Source: Microgenomates group bacterium RBG_16_45_19 (GTDB lineage Bacteria; Patescibacteriota; Microgenomatia; UBA1400; RBG-16-45-19). From it: a stretch of 57,625 nucleotides of DNA. The notes beneath the pieces are model-generated. The model searched no databases, was not told the DNA's origin, and saw only the letters and a program-made list of their open reading frames with translations. Position 1 is the first letter of the stretch; every line of letters begins with the position of its first letter. Positions 29,348 to 37,450 of this stretch are shown here, in pieces. The translations under genes were made by a program, and so were the position numbers. The DNA is taken from the NCBI GenBank assembly GCA_001803415.1, contig MHDC01000038.1, positions 1 through 57,625 on the forward strand, written 5' to 3'.

Positions 29348-30340
29348 ATGCGGCGCTTTTTGGTTATCAGTTTTTTCACCTGCCTTTTGATTGGTTTATG
29401 GTCGGTTGGCTTACGTCAAGGCTATTTAAACCATTTTTCTCTACCAGATCCGATTTTAAGTTTTTTTCGTCATTTTGGTTTGACTGGTCCACCCTCACCC
29501 GCCGCCGCCCCACCGGTCCAAACTTCTCCCCAGGAAATCTTTACCAAGATTAATCTCTATCGCCAAAATCAAGCTTTGGCAGTCCTTTCGGCTGATCCCG
29601 CTCTTTGCTCGGCTTTAAATTTAACTGCTGATCAACCCCTGACCGACGCCGTCCTGGCCATTTGCCCCCAGTGTACGCGGGCGGCTTTGGTCACCGCTTC
29701 GGCCTATGTCAGCCCCAACGAACTCTTAACTGCCCTGATTTTTGAAGACGCCACGCATAACCATCTCTTAAGTCCCACCGCTCGTTATTTATGCCCGACG
29801 ACCGCTCAGGGTAAATTAGCCTTACTTTTTGTCGAGCAAGCCACCCGCGAAGCTCTGGCTCAACCCTCGCCAACTTCGGTTCCGGTTAAACCGGTGGTAG
29901 TCGTTTCTCAACCCCCCAAAAACTTTACCGAAGCCGAATTATGGCAAGCCCTGGTTAATTATCGTCAAGCTCATCAACGCTCCAGTTTGATTCATGAAGA
30001 ATCCATCTGCCAATATGCCCGCAAGCGCGTTCAAGACCAAATCAACCTCATGGCCCAAACCGACGCCTCCGCTTATCCCAATTCTGATAAATATCCCCTC
30101 GATGATCATCAGGGTTTCAATCAAGACGCTGATTCCGGCTTAGCCTTTGACCTGGCCGGAAAAAACCACTTAGCCGAAAATTTAGCTTATTGGCCTGATG
30201 CCCAGTATGCCCATCAAATTATTGAATGGGGTTGGGATACTTCGACTGAAGGCCATCGGGAAGCTCAGTTATCCAACGACTGGACTCATGCCTGCCTGGC
30301 CGGTAGCGACGGTTTTTACGTCGCCATCTTCGGCTATTAG
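29348..30340 (+). CDS. Membrane-anchored protein with C-terminal CAP (SCP-like) domain
   Basis: 330 residues. An N-terminal signal anchor (about residues 4-24) is followed by a Pro/Ala linker. A first region (about 55-170) starts like a CAP domain (INLYRQNQALAVL, then an early LC) but lacks the later motifs. A complete CAP domain lies at about 200-330, with NYRQAHQ, LAENLAY, GHREAQLSNDWTHACLA and a final YVAIFGY. CAP proteins are secreted or surface proteins of varied role. The gene is 9 nt after rpsI and may be read from the ribosomal operon. The stop overlaps that of the next, convergent gene (TTAG). Confidence 0.75.
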   Translation: MRRFLVISFFTCLLIGLWSVGLRQGYLNHFSLPDPILSFFRHFGLTGPPSPAAAPPVQTSPQEIFTKINLYRQNQALAVLSADPALCSALNLTADQPLTDAVLAICPQCTRAALVTASAYVSPNELLTALIFEDATHNHLLSPTARYLCPTTAQGKLALLFVEQATREALAQPSPTSVPVKPVVVVSQPPKNFTEAELWQALVNYRQAHQRSSLIHEESICQYARKRVQDQINLMAQTDASAYPNSDKYPLDDHQGFNQDADSGLAFDLAGKNHLAENLAYWPDAQYAHQIIEWGWDTSTEGHREAQLSNDWTHACLAGSDGFYVAIFGY

Positions 30341-31008
30341 CTTTTCAGTAAGCTCAGCTGTCGCTTTCTTAAAAAAGTTCGTTGCTGTTGGTAACTGGGA
30401 TCGAATTGCTCCACTAACTGCCAAAACTTCAAGGAATGATCATGGTGTTGGATGTGGGCCAGCTCGTGAATTACCACGTAATCGATTACCGCCGGCTTAA
30501 AGTGAATCAAGCGCCAGTTAAAGCTTAAATGGTTTTTGTGGCTGCAGCTACCCCAGCGGCTTTTTTGTTGTCTAAAGCGTAGCGGACCTGGCGTAACCTG
30601 CATCAGTCTCGCCCAACTGGCCGACCGCTCCCTGATTTCCCGTTCTCCCTCCCGTTTTAACCAGGTCACCAACATCTTTTTGGCATCTTTTCCCAACCCT
30701 GTCACCGGTGATACCGTAATTTCCTTTGGCTTAACCATGATTCTTGATTCTTGATTCATGATTCTAATTTTATATAGCCTTCCCAAATAACTTACCACCT
30801 TCTGTTCCCAATCAAATACCGGCTGGACTTCTCGATGTAATCTGACTCTGGCTTGCTGTCGCTTAACCCAAGTCTCATTGGTTTTGACGAAGCGCTCAAT
30901 CAGTAGTTTTGGCACATAAGCCGGAGCGGTAACGCCTACCTGCCCGTCGGCCTCCACCCGGATCTTAATTGAACCGCTCCGTCTTAAGCGTTTTAATTGA
31001 TACTCCAT
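30337..31008 (-). CDS. YgjP/COG1451-type metal-dependent hydrolase (DUF45)
   Basis: 223 residues. The zinc metallopeptidase motif HELAHIQHHDHS and the upstream family block RFRQQKSRWGSCSHKNHLSF are present. Substrate unknown. The ATG at 31008 follows AGGAGGG; an earlier ATG at 31077 would run into the divergent cupin gene. Around residues 81-90 the protein carries IMNQESRIM, which is encoded by a tandem 7-mer repeat. TATACT on the same strand is a likely -10. Confidence 0.85.
   Translation of the reverse strand: MEYQLKRLRRSGSIKIRVEADGQVGVTAPAYVPKLLIERFVKTNETWVKRQQARVRLHREVQPVFDWEQKVVSYLGRLYKIRIMNQESRIMVKPKEITVSPVTGLGKDAKKMLVTWLKREGEREIRERSASWARLMQVTPGPLRFRQQKSRWGSCSHKNHLSFNWRLIHFKPAVIDYVVIHELAHIQHHDHSLKFWQLVEQFDPSYQQQRTFLRKRQLSLLKS
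30738..30765. repeat. Four tandem copies of a 7-mer (TGATTCT) inside a coding region
   Basis: TGATTCT at 30738-30744 and 30745-30751, TGATTCA at 30752-30758, TGATTCT at 30759-30765. The unit length is not a multiple of three, so gain or loss of one copy would shift the frame of the metallohydrolase gene. Confidence 0.8.
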
Positions 31009-31042
31009 TGCCCTCCTGGTTTTTGTAGTATAAACTACCCTT

Positions 31043-31432
31043 ATGGCTGTCTTTACCACTAATATTGAAACTGCCACTTTGAAGAATTCCCATTTTCGCC
31101 AGGTTTTATTTACTGGCCAACATCAGCAGCTGGTGGTCATGAGCTTAAAGCCCCAAGAAGAAATTGGGGCTGAGGTCCATGATGAGGTTGATCAGTTTTT
31201 CCGTTTAGAAGCCGGTGAGGCTAAATTTATCGTTGATGATCAAACTTTTACTCTTAAAGCCGATGACGTCATAATTATCCCGGCTGGTTCCCAGCATAAC
31301 GTCATCAACCCTTCTGCTTCTGAAGCTCTCAAACTCTACACTATCTACGCTCCCCCCAACCATCCGCCCGGGACGGTTCACCCCACCAAAGCCGAGGCTG
31401 ACGCCGCCGAAGCCACCGCCCACCACTCTTAA
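31043..31432 (+). CDS. Cupin-domain protein
   Basis: 129 residues. Single small beta-barrel with the two cupin motifs: VHDEVDQFFRLEAGEAKFIV (first, with His and Glu) and DDVIIIPAGSQHNVIN (second, with His). Probable metal binding, function not predictable; similar proteins are annotated as mannose-6-phosphate-isomerase-like cupins. TATAAA at 31029-31034 lies 8 nt before the ATG. The C-terminus is Ala/His-rich. Divergent from the metallohydrolase. Confidence 0.85.
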   Translation: MAVFTTNIETATLKNSHFRQVLFTGQHQQLVVMSLKPQEEIGAEVHDEVDQFFRLEAGEAKFIVDDQTFTLKADDVIIIPAGSQHNVINPSASEALKLYTIYAPPNHPPGTVHPTKAEADAAEATAHHS

Positions 31433-31441
31433 TCTGCCTGT

Positions 31442-31453
31442 TACAATAGCCCC
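31442..31453 (+). promoter_or_regulatory. xseA -10 box directly before the start codon
   Basis: TGT-TACAAT, an extended -10 with TACAAT at 31442-31447, ends 6 nt before the ATG at 31454. Predicted transcription start is the start codon itself. Confidence 0.55.
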
Positions 31454-32698
31454 ATGCTCGCTCAGCCGGTCTTCCAAGTTTCCGAGTGTATTGAAGCTTT
31501 AAATCAACATTTGTCCCTCGTCGGTGAGATTGTGGTTGAGGGTGAGCTAGGCCGCCTGGACGTTAAGAACGGCCGGTTGTTGTTTGGCACGCTCAAAGAT
31601 GCCGTTTCCAGCTTAGATTTTTTCTCCATGTCTCACCTTGTCAAAAATTTCCGCCAGTTCGAACCAGGCATGTTGGTTCAAGCTTACGGCTCGCCCGGCT
31701 TGTATAAAACCTCGGGCAAATTCCGCCTCTTGGTCAACCAGTTGGTGCCGGTGGGTGAGGGTGCCCTGCAGATCGCCTATGATAAACTCAAAGCCCAGTT
31801 GCAACGGGAGGGATTGTTTGCTCCCGAACGGAAGCGGCCTCTGCCTCCCTGGCCTCAAACTATTGGCTTAATCACCGCCGTTGGCTCGTCCGCCCAAGCC
31901 GATCTACTCAAAATTATTACCGCTCGTCGGGGAGGGTTAACTATTTATACTTTACCGGTCAACGTTCAAGGTCGGGAAGCCATCCCCAGTATTTTAAAAG
32001 CCTTTGCTTACCTCAACTATCATCCATCAGCCATCGATCTGGTCATTATAGCCCGGGGTGGCGGCTCGCTGGAGGACCTGGCTGCCTTTAACTCCGAAGC
32101 CGTCTGCCGGGCTGTTTTTGGCTGTCCGGTCCCGGTGATGGCGGCGATTGGTCATGAAGACAATTGGTCTCTCTGCGATTATGTCGCCGACCTCAGAGCC
32201 AGTACCCCCAGCCACGCTGCCGAATTGGCCGTTCGCGATCGACTCGAAGTTTTAAGAGAAATTATCACTTCCCACCAGTGGCTCCATCAGCGCCTGATCC
32301 GTGATTTAAAAACCAAAGAAACGACAGTAAACCAAGCTACCCTGGCCATTCGCCGCCGCCTTCACCGTCTGACCGCCACCGTTAACCAAACCCTCGGCAA
32401 AATCCCGGTTATGGCTGTCTCGCTTCAATCACTCCTCCATCAATATCGTCAAACCTTGGATCACTCCCTGCCTCAATTTTACAGTCGGCTTAAGCGTGAT
32501 CAGGCTTTAAAGCAGCAAGACTTAATTCATCTAGAACGTCTTTTGACCTCATTGGATTACCGGGTCGTCTTACGCCGCGGCTATTCGATTACTCGCTTAA
32601 AAACCGGCCGCATCCTCAAACGGGCTGATCAAGTCAAACCTGGCGCTGCTCTTCAGACTCAGCTGTCACACGGGGCTATCAATTCGATTGTTAATTAA
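31454..32698 (+). CDS. xseA: Exodeoxyribonuclease VII large subunit
   Basis: 414 residues. N-terminal OB-fold (about 1-100), catalytic core with IGLITAVGSSAQADLL, ARGGGSLEDLAAFNSE and AAIGHEDNW, then a coiled-coil region. The C-terminal RGYSITRLKTGRILKRADQV motif matches the family. Degrades single-stranded DNA with XseB. No Shine-Dalgarno; see the -10 box 6 nt before the ATG. Confidence 0.95.
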   Translation: MLAQPVFQVSECIEALNQHLSLVGEIVVEGELGRLDVKNGRLLFGTLKDAVSSLDFFSMSHLVKNFRQFEPGMLVQAYGSPGLYKTSGKFRLLVNQLVPVGEGALQIAYDKLKAQLQREGLFAPERKRPLPPWPQTIGLITAVGSSAQADLLKIITARRGGLTIYTLPVNVQGREAIPSILKAFAYLNYHPSAIDLVIIARGGGSLEDLAAFNSEAVCRAVFGCPVPVMAAIGHEDNWSLCDYVADLRASTPSHAAELAVRDRLEVLREIITSHQWLHQRLIRDLKTKETTVNQATLAIRRRLHRLTATVNQTLGKIPVMAVSLQSLLHQYRQTLDHSLPQFYSRLKRDQALKQQDLIHLERLLTSLDYRVVLRRGYSITRLKTGRILKRADQVKPGAALQTQLSHGAINSIVN

Positions 32699-32716
32699 TT
32701 TTAAAAAGGAGCCTCT

Positions 32717-32929
32717 ATGTCCAATGAACCAGCCTTAACTTTTGCCAAAGCCTATGCTGAACTCCAAACGATCACCCAGGAATTTGAGGCCGGAGAACTG
32801 GATTTGGAAAAAAGTATTCCCCGCTTCAAACGGGCCACCGAGCTGGTCAACTTCCTTAAAAAAGAACTGGTTAAGATGGAATCCCAAATCGAAGAAATCA
32901 ATTTAGATAATCAGGAAGGATTATCCTAA
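32717..32929 (+). CDS. xseB: Exodeoxyribonuclease VII small subunit
   Basis: 70 residues, two helices with FAKAYAELQTITQEFEAGEL and the typical DLEKSIPRFKRATELVNFL. The ATG follows AAAGGAG. Its stop overlaps that of the convergent giant membrane protein gene (CTAA). Confidence 0.92.
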   Translation: MSNEPALTFAKAYAELQTITQEFEAGELDLEKSIPRFKRATELVNFLKKELVKMESQIEEINLDNQEGLS

Positions 32930-35900
32930 ACTTTCAATCTCCGCCTCTCTTTGATTTTACCCCCCACCCAGACTATACTACCCCCGCCAAGTAATAAGAT
33001 ATTGACGATAATAAACAGTCCGCTAAATCCTCCCGGCAAGCCAATGCCACTTCCGTCACCATCCAAGGCCATGGCTATACCCATCCCTCCGCCCCCGCCT
33101 CCAAATCCTGCCGGAGCCCCATAATATTCCATAGTAAATTTGTTGGAATTTAGTATGTCCGCTCCCAGCATTGGTGAAAAAATGCCTGTAATCGGCATTC
33201 CTCTCGGTCGGGGCACGCTAATCACCCCGCCCCCCTGGTTCTGGGTAAACTGCTGCTCGTCAAACCGGTCATAATCTTGCGACAAATTATCCAAATTCTG
33301 TTGCTGCTGGGCATTAACCAAAGCAATTAATGATGAATACGGGGTAATAAAATGGGTTTCTACCGCTAAATTGTGGTAAGCATCCAATAACGACAAGTTC
33401 TGCATCACTGGTTGGGCGTAAGTTTTTAAGCTCTGCTGTATCCACACTTGGGTCGTCACTTGTGAAGCTGCGGTCGAGGCGGTCTTAATTTCCCCTAAGG
33501 CCGTCATCAGACCGGTAATCTGGCTCAGATTATATTGTTGGTTATTATCAAGTTTTGTCCACCAGTACATCCCCGGCATTCCGGCTTCATTTACCAATTT
33601 AGCTTGATAGGCATAACGTAAGGCCTCGGTAATGCTGGCGAAAATATAGCTGCCGCTTTGAATCATGGTCGTAATTCTTTCTGGATCCAAACTTACTCCT
33701 CCCCGGCTGGGTACCAGGTAAATTGGGGTATTCTTGGGGATAGACCATGACTGCCATTCCGTTGCAGAAAATTGCTTACCGGTTAAAATAATGTAGGCGT
33801 CGTAATTACCCTGGTTGACAATCTTGTTTAACCCATCTAAAGAGTGTTTGCCAAAATTAACTTGGTTATTAACCAAAGTGTCTTTCCATTGAGCGTAAGC
33901 TACTGCCTCGCCGGTTAAATCATTAAAAGGCATGATTTCCACCTGATAATTTTCGGATAAATCCGAGAGGGAGGCTAATTCCTTAATGGCCTTTTCATGA
34001 CCCGCCCCGGCCGAAGTATCAATCAAGACCGCAATTTTTATTGGGCTAGACCCTTTTGGCAGTCCCGGTTGGCATGAAGCCTGTCCGTCAAAATTTGACA
34101 GGGTGGCTGTACTCACTCCCAAATCAACTTGGTCGGTATCTTTCCACTTGATTTGACACAAGCTTTCTTTAATCGCTGGTGATGGGGGGATATAGTTTTG
34201 CTGGCTATCGAAACTGACCCACTCGCCATCCACCTGAGCCGAAAGCTTTACCGTCTTATCGGTCATTAAATTTTGCGCTCTGATGACTTGCGGCAAGTAA
34301 AACCCGTCGGGCGTCAATGGTGTCAGGTAGATAATTTCGATCTTTTGGGGCTTACCCCGTGGCATCGTGGTGTTATTTGTTCCTGGGATGGGAAATACCC
34401 TCAAACGGTATAGACTTGATCCGATTTGTTCCAACAGGGCTGGATCGCGCCTTTGGACTAGTTCCTGCTGGTAAGTCTGTTGGGCTGCCCCCCGGGGCGC
34501 TATCTGGCCTTCGTATTCCAGGTTAGGTCCCAATTTCAAACCGGTCACCACCGCCTCAGGCGGTAATGTAAATTCATAAATCACTTCCTGGTCACTCCAC
34601 TCATTTGTCGTATAAGTTTCCCCGTAAATCACTTGCCCTAATGGCCCTTGCCCTAAGGAGTCAACTTTTATATCCCGGCTAACTAATTTAACATTTTTAT
34701 TTTGCGGAAACTCACTTTGCGGTGTTCCCCATACCCCATGGCCATATAGATAAGTGTAGGCTTCATCTAGTTCGTCCCAAGGCACCTTTTCTTGGTAAAC
34801 AAAGGGGTAAGCTACTGCCAGAAACACTGTTTGGATCGCATCCGCTAAGGGTTCCGGAAAACCTAAAACCTCATGGTACCCCTCACTGATAAAATCATTC
34901 CCAGCTGTCAGTAAATAATTCTCCCGTCTTTCATAAATTTGTTTTATATCAGCCGTTACTTCACTTTTTCTGGGAACAAGCTCCTGGGCAATTTTTAGCT
35001 TCTCACTATAATTATTAGCCTTTAATAAGGTTCCCAGCTGCTTAGCTGATTTGGGGTAACCGCCGGGGACTGATAAAACCACTACTACTGCCAGCCACAC
35101 CACAGCCCCAACCGTTACCCACTTTGAGAATTTGTTTCCTTCTGAAGCTGCCAAAACTTCAAAATCTTTCCGCCACTTTTTCAATAACACGTAAGTCAAT
35201 AGATATGGCAGCCATATGGCCGCCTCAACGAGAAGGAACCCTAACAAGCGGAAGCCAAAACTAACCAAATTGCCTAGAATATCCACCGGCATCGAGATCA
35301 AATCCCCGTATCTGCCGTAGGGGTTTATGAGGTTAGCAAAAAAATCTTCAAAAAAAGCTTGGGCAGCCGTCCCTGTTAACGGGCCGACCACAAAAGTCCA
35401 CAAAATCAGGCCGTATATCAGGGTGAGCGTTATCCAAATAGCCAGCCAAATAACCGCCTGCTGTTTATTATAGGGTAAATTTACTAAGCCTTGCTGGTTA
35501 AAATAAATAAAAACCGGGGAGATTAACAGAATCAACAAGAAGAAATTAATCAGGGGGATAGATGATGCTGCCACCAACAGGCTGACTCCCGCTAAAAATA
35601 GTGTTGGGATTTCGACTCTAAAAAACAGTTTCGACAGCTGCTGGCCTTCTTTGCCGATGTGTTTATAAAGCACATAACCGGTTGCCGCCAACGGTGTCGC
35701 CAATAAAATCAGCCCGTAGCTAATTTGGAAAATACTCCAGTTTTTCCCTATGGTGACTAGATCGACTAAAGCCCCGCCAAATAATAGCCCAACTGCCAAC
35801 AAGCCAAAATAAACTAAGTAAAAAAGGTGGTATCCCCAAAATAAAAAGATCATGCCCCAGGCATTCCCACCGCTTGCCTTGGGGTGAGTTTCGGCTTCGA

Positions 35901-36198
35901 GTTTAGTTTCACCTGCATGTGTTTCAGGTGTCAGGCTCTCAATCACTACTCGCCTAGCACTTTGCTCTACTTCGGCTCTAAAAGCAGCCGGCGTGATATC
36001 TTCATCACCAGCTAATAACCTGATCTTACCCGATTCAATATCCACGATGACTTCGGTAGTGATGGGTGCTTTAGGGTATTTTTGGGTGTAAGCTGCTAAA
36101 ACCGCCTGTTTAATTTTTATGACTAAATCAGTCTGGGTAGCCCCCTGAGATACCGCTAACTTAAACAACGACCCCAACTCGCTCGTCATACATCTCAC
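32926..36198 (-). CDS. Giant membrane protein: NusA-NTD-like head, VIT-like and VWA-like domains, Arg-rich C-terminal anchor
   Basis: 1090 residues. Residues about 1-95 (QTDLVIKIKQAVLAAYTQKY, VIVDIESGKIRLL, DEDITPAAF, SARRVVIESL) resemble the N-terminal domain of NusA in order and spacing. About 8 membrane helices follow (115-410). Next comes a soluble region with a VIT-like sequence near 500-630 (YEFTLPPEAVVTGLKL, APRGAAQQTYQQEL, SLYRLRVFPIPG) and a VWA-like region near 690-800 whose metal site reads DTSAG rather than DxSxS. The C-terminus has a Gly-rich stretch, a final helix and KERRRLKV, resembling exosortase-type sorting tails; no exosortase is in the window. A 25-bp palindrome lies just before the start. 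Domain calls are by eye. A second ATG lies at codon 4. Confidence 0.7.
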   Translation of the reverse strand: MRCMTSELGSLFKLAVSQGATQTDLVIKIKQAVLAAYTQKYPKAPITTEVIVDIESGKIRLLAGDEDITPAAFRAEVEQSARRVVIESLTPETHAGETKLEAETHPKASGGNAWGMIFLFWGYHLFYLVYFGLLAVGLLFGGALVDLVTIGKNWSIFQISYGLILLATPLAATGYVLYKHIGKEGQQLSKLFFRVEIPTLFLAGVSLLVAASSIPLINFFLLILLISPVFIYFNQQGLVNLPYNKQQAVIWLAIWITLTLIYGLILWTFVVGPLTGTAAQAFFEDFFANLINPYGRYGDLISMPVDILGNLVSFGFRLLGFLLVEAAIWLPYLLTYVLLKKWRKDFEVLAASEGNKFSKWVTVGAVVWLAVVVVLSVPGGYPKSAKQLGTLLKANNYSEKLKIAQELVPRKSEVTADIKQIYERRENYLLTAGNDFISEGYHEVLGFPEPLADAIQTVFLAVAYPFVYQEKVPWDELDEAYTYLYGHGVWGTPQSEFPQNKNVKLVSRDIKVDSLGQGPLGQVIYGETYTTNEWSDQEVIYEFTLPPEAVVTGLKLGPNLEYEGQIAPRGAAQQTYQQELVQRRDPALLEQIGSSLYRLRVFPIPGTNNTTMPRGKPQKIEIIYLTPLTPDGFYLPQVIRAQNLMTDKTVKLSAQVDGEWVSFDSQQNYIPPSPAIKESLCQIKWKDTDQVDLGVSTATLSNFDGQASCQPGLPKGSSPIKIAVLIDTSAGAGHEKAIKELASLSDLSENYQVEIMPFNDLTGEAVAYAQWKDTLVNNQVNFGKHSLDGLNKIVNQGNYDAYIILTGKQFSATEWQSWSIPKNTPIYLVPSRGGVSLDPERITTMIQSGSYIFASITEALRYAYQAKLVNEAGMPGMYWWTKLDNNQQYNLSQITGLMTALGEIKTASTAASQVTTQVWIQQSLKTYAQPVMQNLSLLDAYHNLAVETHFITPYSSLIALVNAQQQQNLDNLSQDYDRFDEQQFTQNQGGGVISVPRPRGMPITGIFSPMLGADILNSNKFTMEYYGAPAGFGGGGGGMGIAMALDGDGSGIGLPGGFSGLFIIVNILLLGGGSIVWVGGKIKERRRLKV

Positions 36199-36205
36199 TT
36201 CTATT

Positions 36206-36230
36206 AATCAAGTTTACTTTAAACTTGATT
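36206..36230. promoter_or_regulatory. Perfect 25-bp palindrome before the giant membrane protein gene
   Basis: AATCAAGTTTA (36206-36216) and TAAACTTGATT (36220-36230) are exact inverted repeats around CTT. No T-run follows on either strand, so a protein-binding operator is more likely than a terminator. It is 7 nt upstream of the reverse-strand ATG at 36198 and 20 nt past the helicase stop. Confidence 0.55.
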
Positions 36231-36250
36231 CTGAAGTAAAGTACTCAGCT

Positions 36251-37423
36251 TTAAATTCCGACTAAAGTTAATTCCCTTTCAGCTCGAGTAACTCCGGTGT
36301 ATAACCACCGAGACCAGTCTTCGTCGCTCATGTGTTGATTTCTTTCTTCAAAGAGTAAGACTTTTGGGGCTTGCGAACCTTGAGCTTTATGGACGGTTAA
36401 AGCGTAACCTAGGTCCCATAAATCCCCCAGAGCTTTATATTTTAAGCCGTCAAACTCGGCTAAAGTGGTTAACTGATTAAACTGGTGGGCACTGATTTTG
36501 CCGGCATAAATTAAGCCGTCGTCTAAAGTGATTTCCACCTCGTACCAATGCAGCTTCTCCTCATCAAATATGGGTATGGTTTTATGCAATTGTCCGGTCA
36601 TGCCGTTATAAATGCCCTTTTGCCAGTTGTTTTTAAGGCAAATCAGTCTCTCACCCACTCGCGGGGTTTCACCGTCAAAGGTCAGGTACCCGCGGATGGC
36701 TTGGTTAAGCTTCACCCGGGTATGATTGAAACCGGTTAAAATTAACCAATCTTGATTATATTGCCTTAAAATTTCTTCCACCTCTTGTCCGGTAACGCTG
36801 TCATATCTATTTAATTTCCTCACCGTCTGGCTATAATTTGCGATCGGGATTTGACCCGTTTCCCTGGCCATAATGGATAAGCGAATGATCGGATTGCTTT
36901 GGGCTTGCCGGTGAATCGTCTCTAACTTCAACCGTGGCTTGGCCATCAGATTATAGCGCCCGTTGACCGGCGGCAATTGGCCATGGTCGCCGACGGCAAT
37001 AATCGGCCGCTTAAAGCTTAATAAATCCTGCCATATCAACTCATCTACCATACTGGCTTCGTCTGCCAAAATTACCTCAGCTTGGATATCTTTTTTAAGC
37101 CGCCAACCGGTAATTTGACCTTGGTCGTTGGTCACCGGCGCATAAATTAACGAGTGGATGGTGGAAATACTATCCTTGGCGTAGTCAACTCGCTGCCGCT
37201 TTAAGGTCGCCGCTAACACCCGACTGGCCTTGCCGGTATAGGCGCAGAAGGCTACCCTGGCGTTTGGCTCCAGGTGATGCAGTAGTTTTCGCCATAAGGC
37301 CACCGTCGTCGTTTTACCGGTCCCGGCATACCCACCCAGAGTGATGGCCGGACTATCTGGTCGACTAAGCCAGGTTATCAACTGACTTAAAACTGCCTTT
37401 TGCTCGCGGCTGGCTGCTACCAT
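36251..37423 (-). CDS. SF1 RecD/Dda-like DNA helicase
   Basis: 390 residues. All helicase motifs are visible: Walker A GGYAGTGKTT, motif Ia with CAYTGKASRVL, Walker B LADEASMVDE, motif III GDHGQLPPV, motif V ALTVHKAQGSQ and motif VI LYTGVTRAE. The size is that of the compact Dda/RecD2 core without an N-terminal extension. Likely DNA repair or replication restart. TACAAT ends 6 nt before the ATG, so the mRNA may be leaderless. Head-to-head with the MFS gene across 27 bp. Confidence 0.92.
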   Translation of the reverse strand: MVAASREQKAVLSQLITWLSRPDSPAITLGGYAGTGKTTTVALWRKLLHHLEPNARVAFCAYTGKASRVLAATLKRQRVDYAKDSISTIHSLIYAPVTNDQGQITGWRLKKDIQAEVILADEASMVDELIWQDLLSFKRPIIAVGDHGQLPPVNGRYNLMAKPRLKLETIHRQAQSNPIIRLSIMARETGQIPIANYSQTVRKLNRYDSVTGQEVEEILRQYNQDWLILTGFNHTRVKLNQAIRGYLTFDGETPRVGERLICLKNNWQKGIYNGMTGQLHKTIPIFDEEKLHWYEVEITLDDGLIYAGKISAHQFNQLTTLAEFDGLKYKALGDLWDLGYALTVHKAQGSQAPKVLLFEERNQHMSDEDWSRWLYTGVTRAERELTLVGI

Positions 37424-37429
37424 GGGCTG

Positions 37430-37444
37430 ATTGTAACGTATACT
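37430..37444. promoter_or_regulatory. Divergent pair of -10 boxes, 3 bp apart
   Basis: On the minus strand TACAAT (plus coordinates 37430-37435) lies 6 nt before the helicase ATG. On the plus strand TATACT (37439-37444) lies 6 nt before the MFS ATG at 37451. Only 27 bp separate the two start codons, so each promoter's -35 region lies in or beside the opposite gene. Confidence 0.6.
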
Positions 37445-37450
37445 GGATTT

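Noticed and set aside
36206-36230. The 25-bp palindrome as an intrinsic terminator of the helicase gene
   Set aside because: The stem is AT-rich and no T-run follows on either strand, so it does not fit an intrinsic terminator.
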